DNA of 42,306 nt, taken from a virus. Under the pieces are notes generated by a model that saw only the letters and a program-made list of their open reading frames with translations, did no database searches and had not been told where the DNA came from. A program made the translations under genes and the position numbers. Numbering within the stretch: position 1 is the stretch's first letter; each line of letters starts with the position of its first letter. Of this stretch, positions 35,727 through 42,186 are shown one piece after another. The stretch is from positions 1-42,306 of IMG/VR virus record IMGVR_UViG_3300035698_000956, one strand, 5' to 3'.

Positions 35727-35935
35727 GTACTAAGTGTAATGAGGAGTGTGAAGTATACAGCAGGGTGGTAGGCTTCTACCGCCCTGTTAAGCAATGGAAC
35801 GAGGGTAAGAGAGAAGAGTTTAAAGATAGGCTAGTGTATAACACAGATAACCCTGAGGGTGCAGGTGTAGTACGTAGCTCCAACCGCTATATGAGCATCC
35901 TAAAGGATGAGGAGATTAAGAACGATGACGACTAA
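35723..35935 (+). CDS. Small protein resembling the C-terminal glycyl-radical region of anaerobic ribonucleotide reductase (NrdD)
   Basis: A 70-residue protein. Residues 10-36 (EVYSRVVGFYRP, then VKQWNEGKREEFKDR) strongly resemble the end of many class III anaerobic ribonucleoside-triphosphate reductases, where the Gly of the RV-x-G motif carries the radical. Here that is G17. C5 and C9 precede it, while full NrdD has a four-Cys zinc site. The rest of NrdD is absent from the window. By analogy with YfiD and T4 Y06I/GrcA-type proteins, which repair pyruvate formate-lyase, it might act as a spare radical domain for host NrdD. It could also be a domain reused for another purpose. It starts in an ATGA overlap. 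Confidence 0.7.
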   Translation: MSTKCNEECEVYSRVVGFYRPVKQWNEGKREEFKDRLVYNTDNPEGAGVVRSSNRYMSILKDEEIKNDDD

Positions 35936-36890
35936 GACTTTATCAGTAACAAAGAAGAATCAGGCAGGTGACGTAGTTTCAACAGCGATACTAGGAACAA
36001 GTGAGTACCTGACCCTACCACTGCAGGAAAAGACACCTGTTAATGGTGTGGCAGCTACAGGGACACTTAGTGTAAGTGGTGCAGTAATCAGTGGAGAAAC
36101 CATTACGCTTGGTTCAGACGTATATGAATTTAATGCAGCAGATGTATTCGTACCGAGTACAGCAGGCAACATTGAGGTTGACATTGCTGGCTACGCTACG
36201 AAGTCTGCGTGCCTAGTTACACTCGTTACCATACCAACAGCAGCAGACACGCTTAAGTTCGGTGACCAGCTCTACACCTTTGTAGCTCTCGGAACAGCCG
36301 CAGTACAGGGTGACGTAGACCTTGGTGCAAACGTAGCAGCAACTAAGCTTGCTCTTGTTGCGGCGATTAACGGTACTGATAGTGTTAACACAGCCAACGC
36401 TGACTGCTCTTGTGGTGACTTTAACGATGGGGGTGGAGCTAACTCTGCAATAGTCACAGCACTCGTAGGAGGTGTTCTAGGTGATTCTCTCGCATCCGAG
36501 GAAGTTATCACACCTGCTGATGGTACTACTGATGCTGAAACCTTTGGCACAGAAGTAGCTGGTGCTGACTGTATTGCTGCTAACGCTATACTTGCTGTTG
36601 CTATATCCGTAGCAGCTAGTGATACTAGTGGTATCGGTGCAGTAGACGCAGCAGATGACACAATGACAATGACAGCAGATACTAAAGGTGTTGCAGGTAA
36701 CCTACTGGCTACTACCGAAACAATGGCTAATGCTTCTTTCGGTGCTGCACTACTATCTGGTGGTATTGATAGCACAGCAGGCGTAGCAGGAGAAATGTGC
36801 TATGACTCTAGTTACTTCTATGTAAGCGTAGCTAAGAGTACGTTGGCTACCGACAACTGGCGCAGAGTCTCATTAGGCTCGGCATACTAA
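35925..36890 (+). CDS. Probable virion decoration or tail-associated beta-rich protein
   Basis: A 321-residue, Ala/Thr/Val/Gly-rich protein. ATG 35925 is preferred to ATG 35907, since AGGAG at 35909-35913 lies 11 bases before the former. Two related beta-type units are visible: one with GETITLGSDVYEFNAADVF and another with ADTLKFGDQLYTFVALGTA followed by VAATKLALVAAINGTDS. Such units (a strand, then GxxxYxF, then a helix) occur in phage structural proteins. The end (GEMCYDSSYFYVSVAKST, NWRRVSLG) looks like a tail-fibre-type terminal motif. A virion surface protein is inferred, not proven. Confidence 0.7.
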   Translation: MTTKTLSVTKKNQAGDVVSTAILGTSEYLTLPLQEKTPVNGVAATGTLSVSGAVISGETITLGSDVYEFNAADVFVPSTAGNIEVDIAGYATKSACLVTLVTIPTAADTLKFGDQLYTFVALGTAAVQGDVDLGANVAATKLALVAAINGTDSVNTANADCSCGDFNDGGGANSAIVTALVGGVLGDSLASEEVITPADGTTDAETFGTEVAGADCIAANAILAVAISVAASDTSGIGAVDAADDTMTMTADTKGVAGNLLATTETMANASFGAALLSGGIDSTAGVAGEMCYDSSYFYVSVAKSTLATDNWRRVSLGSAY

Positions 36891-36891
36891 T

Positions 36892-37251
36892 ATGGCTAGA
36901 CGTAGACCTACAAGGTTCGACAAGGTAATCGAACCGTCAGTACCTGCGTCTACGGTAGCAACGATAGAGGACAGGCTTAAGGCTGTATACGGTGAAACAC
37001 AACTGTTACAGGCTGAGGCTGTCCTCGAACTCGTTAAGCTACGTGGAGCAGAGATGAGTCCTGCTGAACACCTGATGGTAGCAAGACTCATGAAAGATAA
37101 TGGTATCACGTTGACTAAAGATAGAGATGACTACTCACATCAAATGCCTGTAGAGAAGCAGGTAGAGATACGTGATAAGCTTATGAGTAAAACTGTAGAT
37201 GGTGGTGACCTGCCATTCAACACACCCCTAGATGATGGGAACAGGAGATAA
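36892..37251 (+). CDS. Probable small terminase subunit (DNA maturase A)
   Basis: A 119-residue protein with a basic N terminus (ARRRPTRFDKV), a helical middle (DRLKAVYGETQLLQAEAVLE) and a charged end. T7 gp18 is 89 residues and lies shortly before gp19. Here position before the large terminase, size and helical, basic nature support the role of DNA recognition and ATPase regulation during packaging. There is no decisive motif, and two genes separate it from the large subunit. Confidence 0.6.
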   Translation: MARRRPTRFDKVIEPSVPASTVATIEDRLKAVYGETQLLQAEAVLELVKLRGAEMSPAEHLMVARLMKDNGITLTKDRDDYSHQMPVEKQVEIRDKLMSKTVDGGDLPFNTPLDDGNRR

Positions 37252-37256
37252 TTTGA

Positions 37257-37667
37257 ATGAAAAACTTTCTAATGGAAAATGCGATTGTGATAGTGTATAT
37301 GGTCAGTGCCTTGCTGTGTATCTTAATAAGCCTCGCGTGCAAGTGGATGAAGACCAAGATGGCAGGTCAGGCATCGCAGGCACTGTGGGACGAGATAGAA
37401 CGTGCAGTGACCCTCGCTGTAAAGGCAACGACACAGCAGATAGTAAAGCCGTACAAAAAGCTGAACGATTCTGGCTCTCTAAGCGCAACACAGGGTAAGG
37501 AAGCATTACAGTTTGCTAAGCAGATAGCAATGTCAGAGCTAGGTGAGCAGGGTAAGAAGTACATCGCCGATAAGTCAACACAGGCGTTTGACTATCTTAA
37601 GCAGCGCATAGAAGCTGTACTGCCAACGGTAAAGTACAATGCGGTGGTGAAGGTAATAGAAGGCTAG
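37257..37667 (+). CDS. Probable LLH-family holin
   Basis: A 136-residue protein with one N-terminal membrane span (AIVIVYMVSALLCILISLAC) and a helical cytoplasmic or periplasmic part. ERAVTLAVKATTQQIVKP and QGKEALQFAKQIAMSEL follow the pattern of the phage LL-H holin family: membrane span, then Ala/Val-rich helix, then a Gly-Lys followed by an amphipathic helix. It would release the lysozyme. T7 places its holin (gp17.5) just before terminase genes as well, which supports the call. Confidence 0.7.
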   Translation: MKNFLMENAIVIVYMVSALLCILISLACKWMKTKMAGQASQALWDEIERAVTLAVKATTQQIVKPYKKLNDSGSLSATQGKEALQFAKQIAMSELGEQGKKYIADKSTQAFDYLKQRIEAVLPTVKYNAVVKVIEG

Positions 37668-37704
37668 ACCTAGTAGTCACCGCAAAATTTTAAGGAGGAA
37701 GCAC

Positions 37705-37890
37705 ATGGGAGATAAGTACGACAATAAACACTACTGCATCAAGTGTGGTGCATCTAACATCATTAAGGTCGAAGGTATTGAAGCTGGCGTAGTAAGCGAG
37801 GTGCGCACAACGTGTTCCGCTTGCAGGCACAAGGACTATTGGTCTTTCGGGTATTTCGAGTCGAGGGCAGATGAACGCACACAGAAATGA
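37705..37890 (+). CDS. Small zinc-ribbon protein upstream of large terminase
   Basis: A 61-residue protein with CIKCGASN and CSACRHKD, a typical single zinc ribbon of the four-Cys type. TTTTAAGGAGGAAGC precedes ATG 37705. It overlaps the large terminase start by 20 bases, so the two are probably co-translated. Role unknown; it could help terminase-DNA contact or be regulatory. Confidence 0.75.
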   Translation: MGDKYDNKHYCIKCGASNIIKVEGIEAGVVSEVRTTCSACRHKDYWSFGYFESRADERTQK

Positions 37891-39682
37891 AACACATGAA
37901 GAACGCAAAGCACGCAGGAGACAACGTGCAGCTAGGAGAGAAGCTAACCTAAAGCAGCGTGCTATACGCAAGGTAGTCACCTCTCCTTTCAGTAATACAG
38001 AAGTTAAACGGTTGTCGGCTATGTCCGACTTCCGTAACTTCATGTATGTGATATGGACGCATCTAGGCAAGAAGCCTACACGTCTACAGTATGAGATGGC
38101 TAAGGAGATACAGCTCACCAATGGCAACCGTATGCTAGTAGGGTTTCGTGGGTTCGCTAAGAGTTGGGCAACAGCAGCCTATGTCCTCTGGCGCCTATGG
38201 CATGACCCTGAACTCAAGATACTTGTTGTGTCAGCGAGTCATGGTAGAGCCACCGACTTCACACACTTCTGTCTGGAGCTATTACGTGAAGTACCAATGC
38301 TAAGGCATCTTGCACCACGTAAGAACCAGAGACAGTCAGGAACGAAGTTTGATGTGTCACTTAGTACAACATCTCAGTCACCTAGTGTAAGGTCATTCGG
38401 TATCTTCTCCACTATGGTTGGTAGTAGAGCCGACCTCATCGTTGTAGATGACATGGAGTCACCGAAGAACAGTTACACACAGCTTAACAGGGAGAAGCTT
38501 ATTAAAGCAGCCGAAGAGTTTGGTAGTATCCTGTTACCTAATGGTGAAATCATTATATTGTGTACACCTCAGACAGAGGAGACAGTGTACCACGAGTTTA
38601 TAGACAGAGGGTTCACACCTGTCTACTTCCCTGCACGTTACCCAACGGCAGAGTTAATGAAGGAGTACGGTAAGTACCTTGCACCCTGTCTAGCTAGGGA
38701 ACTAAGGGAAGACCCATCGCTTGTAGGGCAGCCTACTGACCCTGAACGGTTTGACGAGCTAGACTTACGCTCAAGAGAACAGCTTAAGGGCAAGTCAGCC
38801 TTTAGTTTACAGTTCTTACTCAGTACAGCTATGAGTACATCGGACAAGCACCCATTGAAGCTACAGGAACTTATGTTCATGCCACTAGACAGAACGAAGT
38901 GTCCTATGAGTGTAGCCTTTGGTGGTTCGGCTCAGACCCTTATAGAGTTTCAGCACGTGGGCTTCCGTACCGACAAGTGTTATCGACCGTTCTACATAGA
39001 TACAGACTGGTCTAAGTACACGAAGATAGCTATGGGCATTGACCCATCGGGACAAGGAGCTGATGAGACAGCTTATGTAATAGTAGGCATGTTAAATGGC
39101 TTGCTCTATGTACTTGAATGGTGGCACGTTAAGGGTGGGTACAGTCCACTTGCTCTTGAGGAGCTTGCAGCAGTAGCAGCCAAGTATAATGTTAATGAAG
39201 TAATCATCGAGAAGAACTTTGGTGGTGGTATGTTCACTGCATTGTTTAAGCCTGTGCTACATAGGGTACATAAGTGCCATGTAGAAGAGATTAATGAGAC
39301 ACAACAGAAGGAACGTCGTATCATCGAGAGACTTGAACCTCTCTTTGGACAGCACAGGGTCGTCATGGAGCAGAACCTCTTAGGACGACATAACGATAAA
39401 GACATTGTGTATAACTATTTTTATCAACTAACTAGGTTGACCAAGGAAAGTGGGTGCCTAGGACATGATGATGGGATAGATGTACTAGCTATGGTAGCCT
39501 TCTGGCTTCTTAAGGACTTTGAAGTAGATGTAGACGAGATGAAGGAGCGTCTTAAGCAGCAGGAACTAAATAAGGTAGCACTGTCCATGCAGCAGGGACT
39601 ACTTAACATGGGTGTCAACGGTATAATCAATGGCATGACACGTCCACACAGTAATCGCTATAGTGCTAACAGAGTACATTAA
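37871..39682 (+). CDS. Terminase large subunit (T7 gp19-like packaging ATPase and nuclease)
   Basis: A 603-residue packaging motor (T7 gp19 is 586). The ATPase has a Walker A-like GFRGFAKSW (K97) and Walker B LIVVDDMES (D193, D194). The RNase H-like nuclease has GIDPSGQGADETAYVIV (D391) and CLGHDDGIDVLAM for later metal-binding acidic residues. The N terminus is very basic (RKARRRQRAARRE). It cuts concatemeric DNA and drives it through the portal. It is the last gene before phage promoter 3 and the long noncoding region, as gene 19 is close to the right end in T7. Confidence 0.95.
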   Translation: MNAHRNETHEERKARRRQRAARREANLKQRAIRKVVTSPFSNTEVKRLSAMSDFRNFMYVIWTHLGKKPTRLQYEMAKEIQLTNGNRMLVGFRGFAKSWATAAYVLWRLWHDPELKILVVSASHGRATDFTHFCLELLREVPMLRHLAPRKNQRQSGTKFDVSLSTTSQSPSVRSFGIFSTMVGSRADLIVVDDMESPKNSYTQLNREKLIKAAEEFGSILLPNGEIIILCTPQTEETVYHEFIDRGFTPVYFPARYPTAELMKEYGKYLAPCLARELREDPSLVGQPTDPERFDELDLRSREQLKGKSAFSLQFLLSTAMSTSDKHPLKLQELMFMPLDRTKCPMSVAFGGSAQTLIEFQHVGFRTDKCYRPFYIDTDWSKYTKIAMGIDPSGQGADETAYVIVGMLNGLLYVLEWWHVKGGYSPLALEELAAVAAKYNVNEVIIEKNFGGGMFTALFKPVLHRVHKCHVEEINETQQKERRIIERLEPLFGQHRVVMEQNLLGRHNDKDIVYNYFYQLTRLTKESGCLGHDDGIDVLAMVAFWLLKDFEVDVDEMKERLKQQELNKVALSMQQGLLNMGVNGIINGMTRPHSNRYSANRVH

Positions 39683-39716
39683 ACTCTGACATACACTACT
39701 ATCACTGAGCTAACCC

Positions 39717-39739
39717 TAATCTGTCGGACTCTTGAGAAG
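39717..39739 (+). promoter_or_regulatory. Phage RNA polymerase promoter 3 (genome right end)
   Basis: TAATCTGTCG then GACTCTTGAGAAG, matching promoter 2 in 20 of 23 positions. TAAT falls at -17 if G 39734 is +1. ACTGAGCT just upstream is shared with promoter 1. No gene lies directly downstream for 700 bases. This recalls T7 phi-OR, a promoter near the right end that aids replication and packaging rather than expression. Confidence 0.8.
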
Positions 39740-40335
39740 GGGTTCGATAGGCTACACACGGATGTAGATGAATCTCTCTTACACCTCAAGCAAGTGATAA
39801 TGTGCGGCTAACGGGGGGTAAGGGGGGTTCTTCTGGACTACTACAGGATGCTTAGGGACTACTCAGGTGATGCTAATAGGGATTACAAATCAGGCTTAAG
39901 CTATAAAAATTCAAATCAGGACTACACTACTAGGCTAGTAGGTGTATAAAGTACCTTGTACTCTAGTAGTACTCTGGTTTTCTGTCGTACAAGCCATAGG
40001 TAAGGTAGGCTACATGGGTTCTACCTGTGTTCTATGGGTATGCGACAGGTATGGCTCAGGTGGGCAGGTATGCTAGGTGTACGCATCTCGAATTTAGGGT
40101 CGTGTATCTAAGGGGGTACCCGTACTATACGCGCGTGGCTAAACTCCCCCGTAGCCCAGTGCCATATACGTGACCAAGTCGGGCATAAATATCTTGGTTA
40201 ACGGGGGTACTAACACCGTGTATGACTGCGGGACTGTCCAGAGTACTGTCTTGCGTGTTAAACTACGGCTGTATAGATTGGTGTGACCCCTTTTTTCCGG
40301 ACCGCTGAAAACCTGCTGTATGACTGGGAGGGTGG
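39740..40335. other. Noncoding region, probable site of the physical genome ends
   Basis: About 600 bases without a credible gene on either strand. It lies between the large terminase plus right-end promoter and the early sigma70-type promoter, where the terminal direct repeat and concatemer junction lie in T7. It holds degenerate direct repeats at 39835-39925, a G-run stretch (39812-39828), an inverted repeat CCAAG/CTTGG near 40175-40199, and CCCCTTTTTTCC at 40287. The exact termini cannot be seen. Confidence 0.6.
39835..39925 (+). repeat. Degenerate tandem repeats next to the presumed genome end
   Basis: Successive units GGACTACTACAGGATGCT, GGACTACTCAGG then TGATGCTAATA, and GGATTACAAATCAGGCTTA, followed by TCAAATCAGGACTAC. 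The unit is about 21-25 bp and imperfect. T7 has short imperfect repeat arrays (SRL and SRR) flanking its terminal repeats, so these may serve packaging or end formation. Confidence 0.65.
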
Positions 40336-40388
40336 CTCATCGACTTGACACCAAAGCCGATTTTTGCTAGAATTGGTGAGTCGATGAG
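40336..40388. repeat. Inverted repeat enclosing the early promoter
   Basis: CTCATCGAC (40336-40344) and GTCGATGAG (40380-40388) are perfect inverted copies. Inner arms CACC (40349-40352) and GGTG (40375-40378) continue the symmetry. The repeat exactly encloses the -35 to start region. It could be an operator for a dimeric regulator or a cruciform-forming element. Confidence 0.8.
40345..40373 (+). promoter_or_regulatory. Strong sigma70-type host promoter for the early unit
   Basis: TTGACA (-35, 40345-40350) and TAGAAT (-10, 40368-40373), separated by exactly 17 bases. The -35 is perfect and the -10 matches five of six. This is the only convincing host-type promoter I find in the window. It drives the gene at 40446. 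Confidence 0.88.
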
Positions 40389-40445
40389 GCAGGGCAACGA
40401 AGTCCTATCGGAACGACTGTAGTACCAAGCCATAGGAGGCAATGC

Positions 40446-41027
40446 ATGACACTAAGTACAAAAGAATACGCACAATACCTACGTATGAAAGAGAAAATCG
40501 AGGGGAAGACAAAGCCCAAACCCAAGAACCGCAAGGCAGAGCCCATACTCATGACCACGATACAGGAGTCGGGGAAAAACGTGTGGATTATCATGGATGA
40601 CCACAAGGCTAAATGCAATATCAAGGGCAAGACACATAAACTCACGTGGCATCAGTGGGACGAGGAGGACGAAAACTGGGGTGCAAAGCCCCTGAAAAAA
40701 TTTGGGACTGGCGTGAAAGTTGACTCGGTCAAGGTTGCTCGTGAGTACTTTGCACGGTGCATCGAGAAGCAGACCCTCTTTGTCTATAATACTCCTGAGG
40801 TCGAAGAACCAAGCACACGAATGAACACACGAAAGGTCGAAGAACCTGAGATTTTCACGGTGCAAGAGACTTGGACTTGTGTTTATTATGCAGACGGCTT
40901 TGAAAACGCCTTCACGAAAATCACGACCTGCTTTTCACGTCTTCTTCTTGAACAGCATATCAAAGAGACTTACTGTGCGGACGATTGTTACGAATGTGCT
41001 GACAGCAATGGAGACCCCATAGAATAA
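40446..41027 (+). CDS. First early gene, monocistronic, atypical codon use; unknown function
   Basis: A 193-residue protein of unknown function, first to be expressed from the strong sigma70-type promoter and closed by its own terminator. AGGAGG lies six bases before ATG 40446. The N terminus is Lys/Pro-rich (GKTKPKPKNRK), the middle has WHQWDEEDENWGAKPLKKFG, and there are Cys residues near the end (CADDCYEC). VEEP occurs twice, from a 13-bp DNA repeat (AGGTCGAAGAACC at 40798 and 40834). Codon choice differs from its neighbours: CCC, GGG, ACC, GTC and GTG are common and GTA and CTA nearly absent. It may be a recent acquisition or be tuned to host translation. A host-takeover role is inferred from position. 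Confidence 0.85.
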   Translation: MTLSTKEYAQYLRMKEKIEGKTKPKPKNRKAEPILMTTIQESGKNVWIIMDDHKAKCNIKGKTHKLTWHQWDEEDENWGAKPLKKFGTGVKVDSVKVAREYFARCIEKQTLFVYNTPEVEEPSTRMNTRKVEEPEIFTVQETWTCVYYADGFENAFTKITTCFSRLLLEQHIKETYCADDCYECADSNGDPIE

Positions 41028-41042
41028 CATATACATAGGTGC

Positions 41043-41073
41043 GACCCCTCTCACATGAGAGGGGTCTTTTTTT
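41043..41073 (+). terminator. Intrinsic terminator after first early gene
   Basis: A perfect 10-bp stem (GACCCCTCTC with GAGAGGGGTC) with an ACAT loop, followed by seven T. It should stop most host RNA polymerase, isolating the 40446 gene from the early cluster beyond. Confidence 0.95.
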
Positions 41074-41227
41074 ATGCCTATTTTTTCATAAGTATTCTAT
41101 CACGTATACACACAAGAGCCACAGCTATTTCTATCTTTTCCATGTATACATAAGGATACTTGAGGTTTAGGCATGTCACAAGGGACTGACAGACTCCCTC
41201 ACATATAAAACACACAAGGAGAATCAC
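41074..41227 (+). promoter_or_regulatory. Early-cluster leader; weak candidate promoters only
   Basis: About 150 noncoding bases before the 41228 gene. Some start for the early cluster is expected here because the preceding terminator is strong. Host-type matches are poor (TTTTCA and TATACA, spaced 16, at 41083-41110). A partial match to the phage promoter core occurs at 41155-41165 (GGATACTTGAG against GGACTCTTGAG), with TA and C positions agreeing further up. AACACACAAGGAGAA at the end is the ribosome site type used elsewhere in this genome. Confidence 0.3.
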
Positions 41228-41653
41228 ATGAACAAATTACTTAACAAGGTCGCACATATTACACTAGATGGTGATGCTATACCTGATGGAGCAATGGCTT
41301 TCGATTCCATGCGTAACATGAGTATCGCGGAGCTAGACCAACAGCTTCCACGTCGCTTGTTTGAGCTACGTGAGGACTCAGAGGATGAGGAAATCACAAT
41401 GGAGGACATGAGAGTAGGTCTTGACGTTGTTATCATGATGCTTGATAAGGTCACACGTTTGAAGAACGCAAGGAAGAACACCATCCTCGTGCTAGGGTCA
41501 GAACACACGCTGCTCACTCTAAATAACTGGCTCTTTGATATTACGAGGGAGTACACAGCACATGACCACGTGATAACAGACGAGGAACGTAAGGAAATGA
41601 GGATGGTACGAGAGGCAATCAGCACACTCCGTGCAAAGAGAGGCAAGCAATAA
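41228..41653 (+). CDS. Early hypothetical protein, acidic
   Basis: A 141-residue acidic, helical protein of unknown function. AAGGAG lies just before ATG 41228. LFELREDSEDEEITMEDM is strongly acidic, and the C-terminal half is helical and charged, ending RAKRGKQ. It opens the early cluster after the isolated first gene. Strong negative charge is common in phage proteins that inhibit host nucleic-acid enzymes, but there is no specific evidence here. Confidence 0.75.
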   Translation: MNKLLNKVAHITLDGDAIPDGAMAFDSMRNMSIAELDQQLPRRLFELREDSEDEEITMEDMRVGLDVVIMMLDKVTRLKNARKNTILVLGSEHTLLTLNNWLFDITREYTAHDHVITDEERKEMRMVREAISTLRAKRGKQ

Positions 41654-41654
41654 C

Positions 41655-41924
41655 ATGTTTAATCCATCAGACACATTCATACAAGAGACTATGGTAACAC
41701 AAGGACAGAAGGCACTCATGGACATAGCGAGTGACCTTCTAGCTGAGGCACAAGGCAATGGAGTTGACATGCTTCAAGTAATAGGTAACGCACACATTAT
41801 ATGGCAACACCACCTCTCAGGTGAGGTACTGCCTCTTACGTTTGATTGCACAGGGTATGCAGAAGAACTATCAAAGGTGTGGATTGAACTCGCACGACTA
41901 AATGAAGGAGGGACACATGAATAA
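41655..41924 (+). CDS. Early hypothetical protein
   Basis: An 89-residue protein of unknown function. ATG 41655 is preferred to GTG 41631, since it follows the previous stop (TAA 41651-41653) almost directly. It is mainly helical (GQKALMDIASDLLAEAQ, GYAEELSKVWIELARL). Its end contains the ribosome site (AAGGAGGG) of the following gene and overlaps it by eight bases. Confidence 0.7.
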   Translation: MFNPSDTFIQETMVTQGQKALMDIASDLLAEAQGNGVDMLQVIGNAHIIWQHHLSGEVLPLTFDCTGYAEELSKVWIELARLNEGGTHE

Positions 41925-42186
41925 GATACAAGCCGTAACAGGACATGGGTGTCAGGAGTATGAGTACAGGTCAGGTGGTAGAGTACCTGACTTTGTTGAG
42001 GTTGGTGTCGAAGCATACAACCCACGTACAGGTGAGGTAGAGGTGTTGCTGTTCAGTGACATCGTGTACTCATCAGACTCAGACGAGGAAGAAATTTCAT
42101 ACACATGTGTAGTATGTGGTCACGTCACCACCTACACACAAGACTCTGACATTGGGTGGGAGTGTCCTCAGTGTGGCACAGTGTGA
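41917..42186 (+). CDS. Early zinc-ribbon protein
   Basis: An 89-residue protein. ATG 41917 is chosen over ATG 41902 because GAAGGAGGG at 41905-41912 lies between them, at the right distance from 41917. The N-terminal half has many acidic and Tyr residues. An acidic linker (SSDSDEEE) leads to a C-terminal zinc ribbon, CVVCGHV and CPQCGTV. The stop overlaps the start of the junction-spanning gene (GTGTGA). Function unknown; it belongs to a series of small zinc proteins in this cluster. Confidence 0.75.
   Translation: MNKIQAVTGHGCQEYEYRSGGRVPDFVEVGVEAYNPRTGEVEVLLFSDIVYSSDSDEEEISYTCVVCGHVTTYTQDSDIGWECPQCGTV

Noticed and set aside
37232-37498. Overlapping sense frame (88 codons) across the LLH-type holin gene
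   Set aside because: It is in another frame of a gene with clear membrane span and family pattern, and has no good ribosome site. It is a shadow.
40100-40160. Terminator from GGGGG/CCCCC pairing in the noncoding right-end region
   Set aside because: The loop is long, the stem is short and no U-tract follows.
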